Assembly: GCA_964436005.1 (NCBI GenBank)
Contig: CAYTBK010000006.1
Coordinates: 5,391 to 69,390, forward strand
Direction: 5' to 3'
DNA from: JAGNHB01 sp964436005
Lineage (GTDB): Bacteria > Acidobacteriota > JAAYUB01
DNA: 64,000 nt
Within the stretch, counting starts at the first letter, position 1. Each line of letters starts with the position of its first letter. The notes under the pieces are model-generated. The model searched no databases. It was not told where the DNA came from and saw nothing but the letters and a program-made list of their open reading frames with translations. The position numbers and the translations under genes are program-made. Shown one piece after another: positions 33,615 through 41,960 of this stretch.

Positions 33615-33944
33615 ATGACCATGATTACCGTCCTCAAGATCGTACCCGCCGGCGGCAAAAAGGATGCAGCTCTGGAGTTGCTCAGAGCCCTCGAGCGGCA
33701 GGCCAAAGGAGAGGCGGGGTGCCTGGACTGCCTGATCCTTGAACGCTCCGGGGGAGACAGGACGATCCTGTATCTCGACCGATGGAGCACCCTGGAAGAC
33801 CTTTGCCGGCACGTCCAGTCTCCGGTGTATCGTGAGGTTCTGCAGGCCATGGAACTGAGCGCGAAGACCCCGGAGATCAGTTTCTACGAGGTTTCCGAAA
33901 CCAAAGGCATGGAGTGGGTGGAGAAAGTGCGTTTGCAATCATGA
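33615..33944 (+). CDS. Antibiotic biosynthesis monooxygenase (ABM/YgiN-like) protein, copy 2
   Basis: A 109-aa ABM-fold protein: MTMITVLKIVPAGGKKDAAL, CLDCLILERS, ILYLDRWSTLEDL, VLQAMELSAKTP, ISFYEVSETKGMEW. It clearly pairs with the protein at 15861: same C(V/L)DC, Y(F/L)DRW, AMEL and FYEV blocks. It is close to the normal length (~100) of the family. No ribosome site precedes the ATG, which is at the predicted transcription start. A role with quinones or aromatic compounds is inferred from family and the neighbouring MetA-like gene. Confidence 0.85.
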   Translation: MTMITVLKIVPAGGKKDAALELLRALERQAKGEAGCLDCLILERSGGDRTILYLDRWSTLEDLCRHVQSPVYREVLQAMELSAKTPEISFYEVSETKGMEWVEKVRLQS

Positions 33945-33999
33945 CGGCCCCGCGGTTTTCGGCGCGAGTTTCGCCCTGCGCGGGGAAAAGAGGCGACCC

Positions 34000-34668
34000 A
34001 TGACCCGACCCGACCCGATTCCCGAACCCCGGTACGAGCCCCGCTGGCCCGCCGCCGTCGCCGTTTCCCTCGTCGTCGCCGTCCTGCTGATGATGCCATC
34101 CCGCCTGCGCCTTCTCCCCACCTGGTACGTCTGCACGGTCGTCTCGACTCTTGTCCTCCCCATGCTGCTGGCCGATCTCCCGTCCACTCGCCGTTGGTTC
34201 CAGCCCGTGGAGAGGGTGACGACAATTCTGTGCGCCGGCCTGGTGATGCTGGCCACCATGCTGACCTTGCGGTATCTGATTATCTCTATGCTGAGCCGGA
34301 CGTCGGGGATGAGCGGCCTTCAACTACTCACCTCCAGCGTGGGCGCCTGGACGACCAACTTCATCGCTTTCTCCCTGGTTTACTGGCAGATGGACCGCGG
34401 TGGGCCCGCCGCGCGGGCGAAAGGCGCAGACTTGCTGCCGGACTGGATTTTTCCGGCGGAAACGGCCCCCCCGGGGACCGTGAAACCGGATTGGCAGCCC
34501 ACCTTCATCGATTACCTGTTCCTGGGGTATTCCACGGCGACGGCCTTCAGCGCCACCGACACCCTGCCGCTGACCACCCGGGCCAAGATGCTGATGATGT
34601 TCGAAAGCTCCGTCTCCCTGATCATGGTCCTGGTGGTCGCGTCGCGGGCCATCAACATTCTCCGGTGA
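34000..34668 (+). CDS. Integral membrane protein (DUF1345-like)
   Basis: A 222-aa protein with five or so hydrophobic segments. The end resembles a two-helix pore-type motif: FIDYLFLGYSTATAFSATDT, then MLMMFESSVSLIMVLVVASRAINIL. I recall this arrangement in DUF1345 proteins. No known function. Start ATG follows a weak GAGG. It is 55 bases after the ABM gene and may be co-transcribed. Confidence 0.78.
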   Translation: MTRPDPIPEPRYEPRWPAAVAVSLVVAVLLMMPSRLRLLPTWYVCTVVSTLVLPMLLADLPSTRRWFQPVERVTTILCAGLVMLATMLTLRYLIISMLSRTSGMSGLQLLTSSVGAWTTNFIAFSLVYWQMDRGGPAARAKGADLLPDWIFPAETAPPGTVKPDWQPTFIDYLFLGYSTATAFSATDTLPLTTRAKMLMMFESSVSLIMVLVVASRAINILR

Positions 34669-34891
34669 GAAAAGGCCAGTCGCCCACAGGCGGGGTCGGG
34701 AAGCGAGAATGAAAAGGGGAAAACGACCGGCAACCGTGGTCCCCGGGGGCCGTTCCCGCGGTGTCCACGTGGCGGTTTTGTCATCGCGAAGCGATCGAGT
34801 GCCTGCAGCCGCCGTATCTCGCGACCCGGCTTCCCGGAGGATGGGGAATACCGGTCCCTTTCCCTCCGCGCGTTGTCCGGGGGAACTTCAT

Positions 34892-35746
34892 TTATGGCTT
34901 TTCCGGGGAGGTCCGCGCCGGGGCGGGCGGGAGCAGGAGCGGTTCCGACCGCAGCACGCGCAGGGCCGGTCTCCCCACCAGCACGCGCAGCAGCGGCGTT
35001 CCCCCTTGCGAACAGAACACGACGGTTTCGCCCTCTGGTCCGCTGTCGCGGTGCAGGGTCACCCCGTCGCGCACCCCCTGCAGCCAGTCCTCGAAGGCGA
35101 TGCGGGCGTACTCCTCGGCGTCCCGCCCCTCGTAGGGGAAACGCGGGTTGCCCACGGTGAAGTCTGTGCCCTCCGGCACCTTCCCCTCGATGCGGATCTC
35201 GCTCACGGAAAGGTTGTAGCCGTCGAACACCAGGCGCACCTGGCCCACCCCGGCGAGGGGGTCGCGGAAGGCCAGCGCCTTCCCGTCGCTCTCGGCCCGG
35301 TGCAACTCCTTCCCCCCGGGGGCGCTGAGGATGGCCTGGAAGGGGACCGGGCCCTTCCGGCCGGACGGGTCGGCGGGCTTTCCCTCGTCCGGACCCGTCG
35401 GGGGTGCGTCCGCGGCCCGGAGGACGGACGGCACCGCCCGCTCCCCCGACATCGTCACGATGATCCGGTGGACGGTCACCGGCACGTCGAAGCACACCTC
35501 CACCCAGGCGCCGGGTTCCGGGTCGGGCGACCAGTCGGAGTAGTTGATCCCCCGGAGGACGTGGCTGCCCCCGTCGAAGGCGTTGACCACGCCGTGGTAG
35601 GGGTTGCCCTGCCCCCGGCCCCCGTTCACGGAGGAGGCGCGGACGAAGGCCAGCGACGTGCGGCCCAGGTCGGTCGGCGCCTCCTCGCCCGGGAGGGGGC
35701 CGAGGCAGGTGACGGCGGCCAGCAGGAGGAAAGCGCAGCGGGGCAT
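34892..35746 (-). CDS. Secreted discoidin-like (F5/8 type C) domain protein, function unknown
   Basis: A 284-aa protein with a short signal peptide (MPRCAFLLLAAVTCLGP). The middle shows the galactose-binding-like pattern of F5/8C domains: ASSVNGGRGQGNPYHGVVNAFDGG, WSPDPEPGAWVEVCFDVPVTVHRIIVTMS, LVFDGYNLSVSEIRIEGK. The C-terminal ~90 residues (YARIAFEDWLQGVRDGVTLHRD) form a separate domain that I do not recognise. Monocistronic: the nearest leftward gene is far away. Confidence 0.72.
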   Translation of the reverse strand: MPRCAFLLLAAVTCLGPLPGEEAPTDLGRTSLAFVRASSVNGGRGQGNPYHGVVNAFDGGSHVLRGINYSDWSPDPEPGAWVEVCFDVPVTVHRIIVTMSGERAVPSVLRAADAPPTGPDEGKPADPSGRKGPVPFQAILSAPGGKELHRAESDGKALAFRDPLAGVGQVRLVFDGYNLSVSEIRIEGKVPEGTDFTVGNPRFPYEGRDAEEYARIAFEDWLQGVRDGVTLHRDSGPEGETVVFCSQGGTPLLRVLVGRPALRVLRSEPLLLPPAPARTSPEKP

Positions 35747-36248
35747 GTCGGTCGACCTCCGGTTTGACGGTATCGCGGTGCGGCGAAGCGGTTTGTCCCC
35801 AGATTAGGCATCGGCCGGGAAATAGTCAATGGTTTTGACGCCCGCCCCGGGCCGGAGGCCGGCGAGGGCCGGCGACGCGGCCGCCGGGCGGATTTCCCTT
35901 GCCGGCCACCCCGCCGGCAGGGCACACTGAGCCTGGACGGATCCCCCGGTTTCCGCATTTTGGGGAGAGGAGAACGACCCGATGCCGAACGAGAGCCCCG
36001 GGTTCCTCCTCCGCGGCAGCGGATGGGACCGGGCCAGCGTACTTCGCTCCGACGGTGAGAAAATCGGCGGCCCCTTCTCTTCGGGCGTCTCACCGGACGG
36101 CAATCGAACACGGGCACGAAGCCCACGAACTTCCTTGTCCCATTGGGAAACGGGCGCCCCGCGGCGTTTCTGCGGCACAGCGGAAGAGGCGCCGGCGCGC
36201 CGCCTCTTCACGGGACATTCTGATTGTCTGGGGAATTGTTGGAAAAAA
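35747..36248. other. 502-base gap, no supported gene
   Basis: I see only a strong hairpin: TGCCGGC (35899-35905) against GCCGGCA (35912-35918). Overlapping open frames exist but have no recognisable protein features and look like GC-driven shadows. The leftward tRNA gene begins right after. Its transcript would run into this gap; a T-run follows the CCA end (36243-36248 on the + strand as A's). Confidence 0.5.
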
Positions 36249-36337
36249 TGGTGCCGAAGGAGGGAATCGAACCCTCACGAGCATCGCTGCCCGCCGGATT
36301 TTGAGTCCGGTGCGTCTGCCAGTTCCGCCACTTCGGC
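36249..36337 (-). tRNA. tRNA-Leu (anticodon CAA)
   Basis: The acceptor GCCGAAG (36337-36331) pairs with CTTCGGC, followed by A and an encoded CCA (36251-36249). The anticodon loop CTCAAAA sits in a CCGGA/TCCGG stem, giving anticodon CAA for the codon UUG. The variable arm (GCGGGCAGCGATGCTCGT region) is long, as in class II tRNA-Leu, and the T arm GGTTCGATTCC is canonical. A TATAAT lies 4 bases upstream of the mature 5' end in an AT-rich tract. Length 89 with CCA. Confidence 0.95.
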
Positions 36338-36466
36338 CAAAATTATAAAAAAACTGTAATAAATCAAAAAATTTTGAAAACCCGCTTCCCAAATGAACGC
36401 GCCGATGATATCCTGCCCGGCATTTGATTGCAAGCACTATCGGAGGGGAAACACGATGGGGGGAAT

Positions 36467-37303
36467 ATGTCGGAAAACGGGAAGGTCAACACCAATAGCC
36501 ATCCGATAACCGAAAAGACGAAGAAAGCCGGGCCGCTGGAAGTCTGCCGGCGATTCCTGGACCGCTCGGCGGCCCGGGACGCGAGCCTCGTGGCGTTGCT
36601 CAGTGAACACGCGACGATGGTAGGCGTGTCTGCCGACCGTCTCGGGTTCAACCCGGAGGAGACGCGGAACAGCCTCCTGACGGGGTTAGAGAAGTCGCCC
36701 TTGCCGCTGGAGTACGAGATCCTGCGCTGCAGCGAGGACCGCCCGAACGACCGGACGGCGGTGGTGCTGTTCGTCCTCCGCTACTGCTGGCCCGGCATGC
36801 CGCCCATCTTGCGGAACTGGCCGACGCGGGCTTCTTTCACAGTCGTCAGGGAGCAGCGCGAATGGCGGATCGCCCATCTCCACTTCTCGACGGGCAACCC
36901 CAACCTGGAGGCGGGGGAAAGATTCCCGCACATGGCCAGCCGGCTGCTGCAGACCGGAGAGCCTGACTCCCTGCAGGAGAAACTGCTTTCGCTGCAGTCC
37001 GCCAACCGGCTGCAGGAGGAGCGGATCGCAGCGCTTCAGGCCCAGGTGGCCGATGCCCGCCGCCTGGAGGGCTACGTCACGGTGTGCGCGGGTTGCCACA
37101 AGGTGCGCGAGGAAAGCGGACAGCTGGTGGAGCTGGAGGAGTACATCGAGGCCCGGTGCGGCGTGCGCTTCACGCACACGCTCTGCCGGGAGTGCCAGAA
37201 AGTGTATTTCCCGGGGTGCTCCCGGACGGCCTTGCGCAGTGTCCCGGCTTCCCCCGGCCCGGACGCCGGGAGCGAACCGCTTCCCCCGGCGGACGGCTGC
37301 TGA
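36467..37303 (+). CDS. NTF2-like / coiled-coil / Cys-rich regulator-type protein
   Basis: A 278-aa protein with start at 36467, after GGGGGGA. Residues ~20-140 look like a SnoaL/NTF2-like domain (VCRRFLDRSAARDASLVALLS, WPTRASFTVVREQREWRIAHLHFS). A coiled coil follows (LQEKLLSLQSANRLQEERIAALQAQ). The C-terminal domain (VCAGCHKVREESGQLVELEEYI ... THTLCRECQKVYFP, shown in parts) is the CxxCxxxR.....CxxC module that ends many response regulators and PAS-GGDEF proteins. It may be a signalling adaptor. Not in an evident operon. Confidence 0.78.
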   Translation: MSENGKVNTNSHPITEKTKKAGPLEVCRRFLDRSAARDASLVALLSEHATMVGVSADRLGFNPEETRNSLLTGLEKSPLPLEYEILRCSEDRPNDRTAVVLFVLRYCWPGMPPILRNWPTRASFTVVREQREWRIAHLHFSTGNPNLEAGERFPHMASRLLQTGEPDSLQEKLLSLQSANRLQEERIAALQAQVADARRLEGYVTVCAGCHKVREESGQLVELEEYIEARCGVRFTHTLCRECQKVYFPGCSRTALRSVPASPGPDAGSEPLPPADGC

Positions 37304-37419
37304 CTCGACCGGATTCCTGTGCCTCCTCGCTGAGTGCGGTTGACTTTTTCCGCAAGAGGATGGCCGAGGGGGCAAGGATGGGACTACAAAAACAGAGAAT
37401 CGGCAAAGAGGAATGAAAA

Positions 37420-37447
37420 GCGGAGGCGGCCGGGTGGCCGCCTCCGC
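37420..37447 (-). terminator. Rho-independent terminator of the AOR operon
   Basis: A perfect 12-base stem, GCGGAGGCGGCC (37420-37431) and GGCCGCCTCCGC (37436-37447), with a 4-base loop. On the minus strand it is followed by TTTTC. It lies 26 bases after the AOR stop. Also usable from the + side, where GGTTTTC follows. Confidence 0.75.
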
Positions 37448-37473
37448 GCTGGTTTTCAAAAAATTCGCAGGGT

Positions 37474-39681
37474 TTAGAGGTGCTTCTTGACCACCTCGAT
37501 CACTTCGGGCAGGTCCATGCCGATCTTCTGCAGGTGCTCGATGGTGGGGATGCCGTTCGGGGTCCAGCCGCGGCGCTTGTAGACGGCGTCCAGCAGCAGG
37601 TCGTACTGCTTCACGCGGTACTCGCGCATGATCTTCACCTTCTCGGCGGAGGTCAGGCCGGCGGGTTCGATGCCGACTTTCTCCCGAAGCTGCTTGTCGT
37701 AGCGCTCCGCCCGGGACTCGTATTCCTCCACGGTCACCGGGCCCTGGGAGCGGTAGGGCGGGATGTCGTGCTCGCGCTTGCCCTTGCCGAGGCGTAGGCA
37801 GAGGGTCTTCTGGAAGTTGTACACCCGCTCGGACTGCCGGATGATCTCGTCCTTGGCGATGTTGGCCCCGGTGATGGCGTTGAAGATGTCCACGTAGTTC
37901 TGCACGTGCTCGGGGACCTTGGCCGGCTCGGAGGTCTGGGCGTTGTCGGGCGGCTCGATGTCGTTCCAGGGCAGCTTGCACAGGCCCTGCAGGCCGAACC
38001 AGGTGCGGAACATGGGGAAGTAGTGGAGGGCTTCCGCCTTGGCCTCGAAGGTGGGGATGTGGTTGTTGACCATGTCCATGAAGATCAGCCAGGCCTCGTC
38101 GTGCTGGGGCCCTTTCAGGGCCATGGCGTAGCCGCCCTGCTGGGCCAGGGATTCCTTGGAGACGTACTCGGAGTACTCCAGGCCCTTGCACTCCATGCCG
38201 ATGTCCTGCAGGAAGGCCGGGTCGGCGCCGAAGTGCTCGGCGAAGTATTTCTTCATGTAGCGGATGCCCTTGCCGGCGATGAGGCCGAAGCCCTCGCCCC
38301 GGGAGATCCGGTGCAGGAGCTCCAGCCCGGCCTCGTGGTTGCCCCAGGTGAAGTCCAGCCCGCCGGTGCGCTCCGGGTTGAGGATGCCGTTCTCCCAGCA
38401 CTCCATGACGAAGGCCAGCAGGGTGCCGAAGGAGATGGTGTCCAGGCCGTAGGTGTCGCAGTAGAAGTTGATCTCCATGACGGCCCGGGCGTCGAAGATG
38501 GCGGGCATGGACCCGCAGCCGGCCACGGTCTCGTACTCGGGGCCGTCGATGGTCACCCGGTGGCCCTTGTAGGGGCCGGAGCTGAGTTCGAAGCCGTCGG
38601 CGGCCTTGGCGCAGGCCATGGTGCAGCCGAACCAGCAGCCGTCGGGCAACCCGTGGGTGACCAGTTTGACGAATTCGGCCGACGCGAGGCGGGGCGCGTC
38701 GGGGTGGGACCCGTACTTGTGGTTCTTGGTGGGCAGCAGGTCGTACTCGTCCATGATCTCGGTGAGGTGGGCCGTGCCGATCTCGCGCATGCGGCACTGC
38801 TGGTCGTCGTAGCTGATGATCTCCTTGTGCAGGCGCAGGCCGGTCTTCTGCAGCTTGGCCAGGTCGCTGGGGTTGTTGGAGCTGGCGGTCATGCCGGAGT
38901 ACTTCACCACCAGGGCCTTGATCTTCTTGTCGCGGAAGACGGTGCCCGTGCCGCCGCGGCCGGCCTGCTTGAGGCGGGCCACCTTGCGGCGCTTGTCGTA
39001 GAAGGAGAAGTTCAGGCAGCCGATCCAGGCGTGGTTGGCCCCGGTGCCGGCCGACACGGAAGAGATGAACTGCTTGCCGGCCTCGTTCTCGGCGAACATC
39101 TCCACCATCTGCTCGGCCAGGACGTGGCTGTCCACCGCCTCGCCGGGCGCCTCGAAGATCTGGATCAGGCCCTTGTCGCCGTCGACGAAGATGATGACCT
39201 CCCCGTCGGCCTTGCCGGTCAGGGCCAGGGCGTCGAAACCGGAAAATTTCAAATAGGGTCCGAAATAACCACCCACGTTGCAGTCGACGGGAATTCCGGT
39301 CTGCGGGGAAATGGTGGTGACGATGGTCTTGCCCGAGCCGGGGTAGTTGGTGTTGCCGCAGAGGGGCCCGAAACCCATGGAGAGCACGTTCTCGGGGCTG
39401 TCCCAGCGGGTGTTCTCGGTGGTGCCGTCCCACAGCATCCGCAGGGCGAAGCCCTTGCCGCCGATGAACTTTTCCTTCGTCTGTTCGGAGACGGGAAGTT
39501 CCGAGATCCGGTTGGCGCCGAGGTCGATGTGCAGGGAGCGCATGTTGTAGCCGCGGCTCAGCGGGCGCAGTTCGTAGGAGTATTCGGCCAGCAGCCGGTG
39601 GGCGGCCTTCATGCCGGCGATGTCGAAGTGGAGGCGGGTGTTTTCGGGTATGGTGACGGGAGTGGCGCAGGTCATGGTCAT
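37474..39681 (-). CDS. aor: Tungsten-dependent aldehyde:ferredoxin oxidoreductase family protein
   Basis: A 735-aa AOR-family enzyme. Visible: the N-terminal domain GFGPLCGNTNYPGSGKT, the GRGGTGTVFRDKKIKA block (241-256) that binds the bis-pterin, and the cluster ligand segment DGCWFGCTMACAK (Cys349, 353, 357); the fourth Cys is likely in QGLCKLPW near the end. The usual spacing is CxxCxxxC, here CxxxCxxxC. It oxidises aldehydes to acids, or the reverse, with ferredoxin. About 100 residues longer than Pyrococcus AOR (~605) and nearer the size of BamB-like relatives. It overlaps the ferredoxin gene by 4 bases. The substrate is unknown. Confidence 0.88.
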   Translation of the reverse strand: MTMTCATPVTIPENTRLHFDIAGMKAAHRLLAEYSYELRPLSRGYNMRSLHIDLGANRISELPVSEQTKEKFIGGKGFALRMLWDGTTENTRWDSPENVLSMGFGPLCGNTNYPGSGKTIVTTISPQTGIPVDCNVGGYFGPYLKFSGFDALALTGKADGEVIIFVDGDKGLIQIFEAPGEAVDSHVLAEQMVEMFAENEAGKQFISSVSAGTGANHAWIGCLNFSFYDKRRKVARLKQAGRGGTGTVFRDKKIKALVVKYSGMTASSNNPSDLAKLQKTGLRLHKEIISYDDQQCRMREIGTAHLTEIMDEYDLLPTKNHKYGSHPDAPRLASAEFVKLVTHGLPDGCWFGCTMACAKAADGFELSSGPYKGHRVTIDGPEYETVAGCGSMPAIFDARAVMEINFYCDTYGLDTISFGTLLAFVMECWENGILNPERTGGLDFTWGNHEAGLELLHRISRGEGFGLIAGKGIRYMKKYFAEHFGADPAFLQDIGMECKGLEYSEYVSKESLAQQGGYAMALKGPQHDEAWLIFMDMVNNHIPTFEAKAEALHYFPMFRTWFGLQGLCKLPWNDIEPPDNAQTSEPAKVPEHVQNYVDIFNAITGANIAKDEIIRQSERVYNFQKTLCLRLGKGKREHDIPPYRSQGPVTVEEYESRAERYDKQLREKVGIEPAGLTSAEKVKIMREYRVKQYDLLLDAVYKRRGWTPNGIPTIEHLQKIGMDLPEVIEVVKKHL

Positions 39682-40073
39682 TCCTCCTCGGTGACGATTT
39701 CGAGCGCCCCGGCCGGGCACTTCTTGGCGCAGGCGCCGCAGGCGATGCACTTGAACGGGTTTTCCAGGCCGTCGTCGTGCATCATGGCGCCGATGGGGCA
39801 GACCGCCACGCAAGCCAGGCAGCCCACGCAGGTCTTCTTGGAGAGGAGGGGAACGCCCTGTTTGCTCACGGTGAGCGCCACCACGGGGCACTCCGCCACG
39901 CAGAGGCGGCACTTCTGGTCGCATACGGTCATCTTCCAGCCGTCGCCTTCGGCGGTGATGCGGATGGCCGAACGCTGGGGGGAATCCACCTTGAAGAAGG
40001 TGGTGGAGCACACGGTCATGCAGGCGCCGCAACCGGTGCATTTCTCGGGATAGGTTTTCAAACGTTTTACCAC
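39678..40073 (-). CDS. Four-cluster polyferredoxin subunit of the AOR
   Basis: A 131-aa protein with four Cys quartets: C12-15-18-22, C51-55-58-62, C82-85-88-92 and C109-112-115-119, so probably four [4Fe-4S] clusters. This matches the small electron-transfer subunit (AorA type) of multi-subunit AORs. Start is GTG at 40073, nine bases after GGAGGAGG (40082-40089); the longer TTG start would place the ribosome site inside the gene. Its stop overlaps the AOR start (ATGA), implying tight stoichiometry. Confidence 0.9.
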   Translation of the reverse strand: MVKRLKTYPEKCTGCGACMTVCSTTFFKVDSPQRSAIRITAEGDGWKMTVCDQKCRLCVAECPVVALTVSKQGVPLLSKKTCVGCLACVAVCPIGAMMHDDGLENPFKCIACGACAKKCPAGALEIVTEEE

Positions 40074-40102
40074 AGCGGAGTCCTCCTCCAAAAAGTCGGC
40101 CG

Positions 40103-40132
40103 ATTATAGATGACGAGACCGTGAAATGTCAA
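40103..40132 (-). promoter_or_regulatory. Sigma70 promoter of the polyferredoxin-AOR operon
   Basis: On the minus strand consensus TTGACA (40132-40127) and consensus TATAAT (40108-40103) with 18 bases between. The start would be about 40096, a few bases before the AGGAGG. This is the strongest match to consensus in the window. Confidence 0.85.
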
Positions 40133-40295
40133 AGAAACCGGGGGGTGGGCGAAGGAAATGACGTGATCGTCAATCGCAAGAAAAAAAGGGAGATCGATGA
40201 TCAGTCGGTCAGATGGACATTCGCGGGAGCATTTTTTGGCGATCTCCCCGCCGGAAAACGAAAACCGATGCAGCCGGACCCCTTTCCTCGGGAGG

Positions 40296-41270
40296 CTATC
40301 GAGCCTTGGCCGATGGGGGGAAAGAACGGTGGCGGGAAAAGGAGAGCACCCGCTGCACGGTGGCGAAGCCCGCGCGCTCGTACCAGTCGCGGGCCTTCTG
40401 GTTGGCGACGGTCACGGAAAGGCCGATGTGGTCGTCGGGCCGGTTGTGGCGGACCGATTCCATGGCCCGGGCGAGCAGGGCTTTGCCGATGCCCAGGGAC
40501 TGGAAACCGGGCGCCACGGCGATCTGCGGGATGAAGGACGAGGCCGGGGAGATCCGGGTCACCAGGGCCATCCCGGCCACGTCGTCTCCGGCCCAGGCCG
40601 TCCAGGAACACTCCGGCTGCACGCTGCCGCAGCCGGCGGTCAGGACCAGTTGCTGGAGGAGCTTTCCGCAGCCCTCCGCCGACAGGTAGAGCGCGGAGAC
40701 GTCGCGGTCGGGGTGGCCGACGTAGCTGGCCGCCAGGGCGCGGGCGAGAGCGTTTTCATGGGCGAGGTCGAAGGGAAGTAGGCGGATGCCGGGCGGCAGG
40801 GGGGGGGCGGCCGGCGGGACGACGGGGGCGGCGCGCATGAACACCCTTTCCACGACGGCGAAGCCCCGGGCGCGCAGGGTTTCCTCCACCGCCGCGGAAG
40901 GTTCGGGCGGGAAGAGCATCTGCCCCTCCACGGCGGGGGACAGGTCCACCGTCGGGTCTTCCAGCAGGCGCGACAGGAGCTGCGCGGGCCCGTCGGCGGC
41001 GCGGGCGGCGGGGGAGAAGTACAGGAGCAGCAGGCGCCTTTCCTCGGCGGCGACGTGAACACCGTAGCCTTCGCAGGACAGGCCCGACATCAGGCTGAAA
41101 CCCTGTAGCAGGGCCGTCGTGAAGAGGTAGAAGAAGATGTCGCGGCAAGGACCGAAATCCCATTCCAGCCGGGTTTCCCACTCGCGGGCCTCTTCGTCGA
41201 GCAGTTGGCTGAACGCCCGGAGCGAGATGGACGGCAGGGGCTGGATGTGGGGCGGGGCCAGGAAAGTCAT
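40296..41270 (-). CDS. GNAT-family acetyltransferase with extra N-terminal domain
   Basis: A 324-aa protein. The C-terminal ~150 residues form a GNAT domain: DDVAGMALVTRISPASSFIPQIAVAPGFQSLGIGKALLARAM (pieces), with the acetyl-CoA loop QSLGIGKA, and LSVTVANQKARDWYERAGF at the end. Residues ~1-150 resemble a second, degenerate GNAT-like half (AVEETLRARGFAVVERVFMR). It starts within the stop of the PilZ gene (ATGA). Substrate unknown. Confidence 0.85.
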   Translation of the reverse strand: MTFLAPPHIQPLPSISLRAFSQLLDEEAREWETRLEWDFGPCRDIFFYLFTTALLQGFSLMSGLSCEGYGVHVAAEERRLLLLYFSPAARAADGPAQLLSRLLEDPTVDLSPAVEGQMLFPPEPSAAVEETLRARGFAVVERVFMRAAPVVPPAAPPLPPGIRLLPFDLAHENALARALAASYVGHPDRDVSALYLSAEGCGKLLQQLVLTAGCGSVQPECSWTAWAGDDVAGMALVTRISPASSFIPQIAVAPGFQSLGIGKALLARAMESVRHNRPDDHIGLSVTVANQKARDWYERAGFATVQRVLSFSRHRSFPPSAKAR

Positions 41271-41656
41271 TCTTCCTGGAAGGCTTCGGCCAGGTAATTC
41301 AGGATGGCGTCCTGGAACTTGGCGTCGAGACCGAGGAACTGGACACCGATGCGGTACGTTCCGTCGGCGGCATTCTTAACGCAATGCATGACTTCGCCGA
41401 GGATCTTGAGCGGCTTCCCCTCGAAGCAGGCGGAATCCGGGCTGTTCATGTAGCGGGCCCAGTCCTTGAGCTCGATCTGCAGCTTGAGCACTGTGCCCTG
41501 GGGAATGCTCTTCGGGCTTTCGAACTGGATCCCCCCGGGGGACATGTCGCGGGCCTGGGCGGAATTCTCGGCGAAAAGGTCCTTCGGTATGGCCATCTCC
41601 CGATAGCGAAGCGTATCCCGGGTGGGGACGCGCAGGAACTTGCGTCTCTCTTTCAC
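41267..41656 (-). CDS. PilZ-domain protein
   Basis: A 129-aa protein starting GTG-AAA-GAG after TAGGAG. The c-di-GMP site is RRKFLRVP (RxxxR at 4-8) near the N-terminus and DMSPGGIQFES (D/NxSxxG) about 30 residues on, both intact. The rest is the PilZ beta-barrel. As a stand-alone PilZ protein it should bind c-di-GMP and act on a partner. First gene of a two-gene operon with the GNAT protein. Confidence 0.9.
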   Translation of the reverse strand: MKERRKFLRVPTRDTLRYREMAIPKDLFAENSAQARDMSPGGIQFESPKSIPQGTVLKLQIELKDWARYMNSPDSACFEGKPLKILGEVMHCVKNAADGTYRIGVQFLGLDAKFQDAILNYLAEAFQEE

Positions 41657-41736
41657 GGTCCTCTCCTAACGGAAAAAATCTGCACATTGCTACTACGTGA
41701 CGATGACGGTACGGTTTTCCTCTTGGAATAAGCGAT

Positions 41737-41765
41737 ATTCTAGCCGAGCCCCACCGACCATGCAA
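41737..41765 (-). promoter_or_regulatory. Sigma70 promoter of the PilZ-GNAT operon
   Basis: On the minus strand TTGCAT (41765-41760) and TAGAAT (41742-41737) are 17 bases apart. Start near 41730, leaving a ~75-base leader. The remainder of the gap (41657-41960) carries only this and the opposite promoter at 41905. Confidence 0.65.
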
Positions 41766-41904
41766 GTTTTATTGGGGGGCTCTCATCTTCCGCGGCCATT
41801 CCCCGGCGGGTGGCATTCTTTAGCTTAATGACAGGAAAGTCAATGGAAATATAATAAAGTTCCGCAGCATGAGGGCCGGGTTGCGACGCGGATCAAGTCG
41901 TGTC

Positions 41905-41933
41905 TTGACTTTTTCCGCTTCGTCTTCTACGAT
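41905..41933 (+). promoter_or_regulatory. Sigma70 promoter of the lysine-rich peptide gene
   Basis: TTGACT (41905-41910) and TACGAT (41928-41933) with a 17-base spacer; start near 41940, then GGAGGT (41950-41955) and the ATG at 41961, so the leader is only about 20 bases. Confidence 0.7.
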
Positions 41934-41960
41934 TCGGGAAAATTCCTTTGGAGGTAGACA

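Noticed and set aside
35804..36211. Open frames on both strands upstream of the tRNA gene
   Set aside because: No ribosome sites, no domains, Arg/Pro-rich composition typical of shadows in high-GC DNA.
36419..36432. CGGCATTTGATTGCA before the 36467 gene as a fourth sigma54 element
   Set aside because: The GG-to-GC distance is 11, not 12, bases and the first base is not T.
41811..41824. TGGCATTCTTTAGC as a sigma54 element
   Set aside because: GC is one base too close to GG and no rightward gene fits it better than the sigma70 promoter at 41905.
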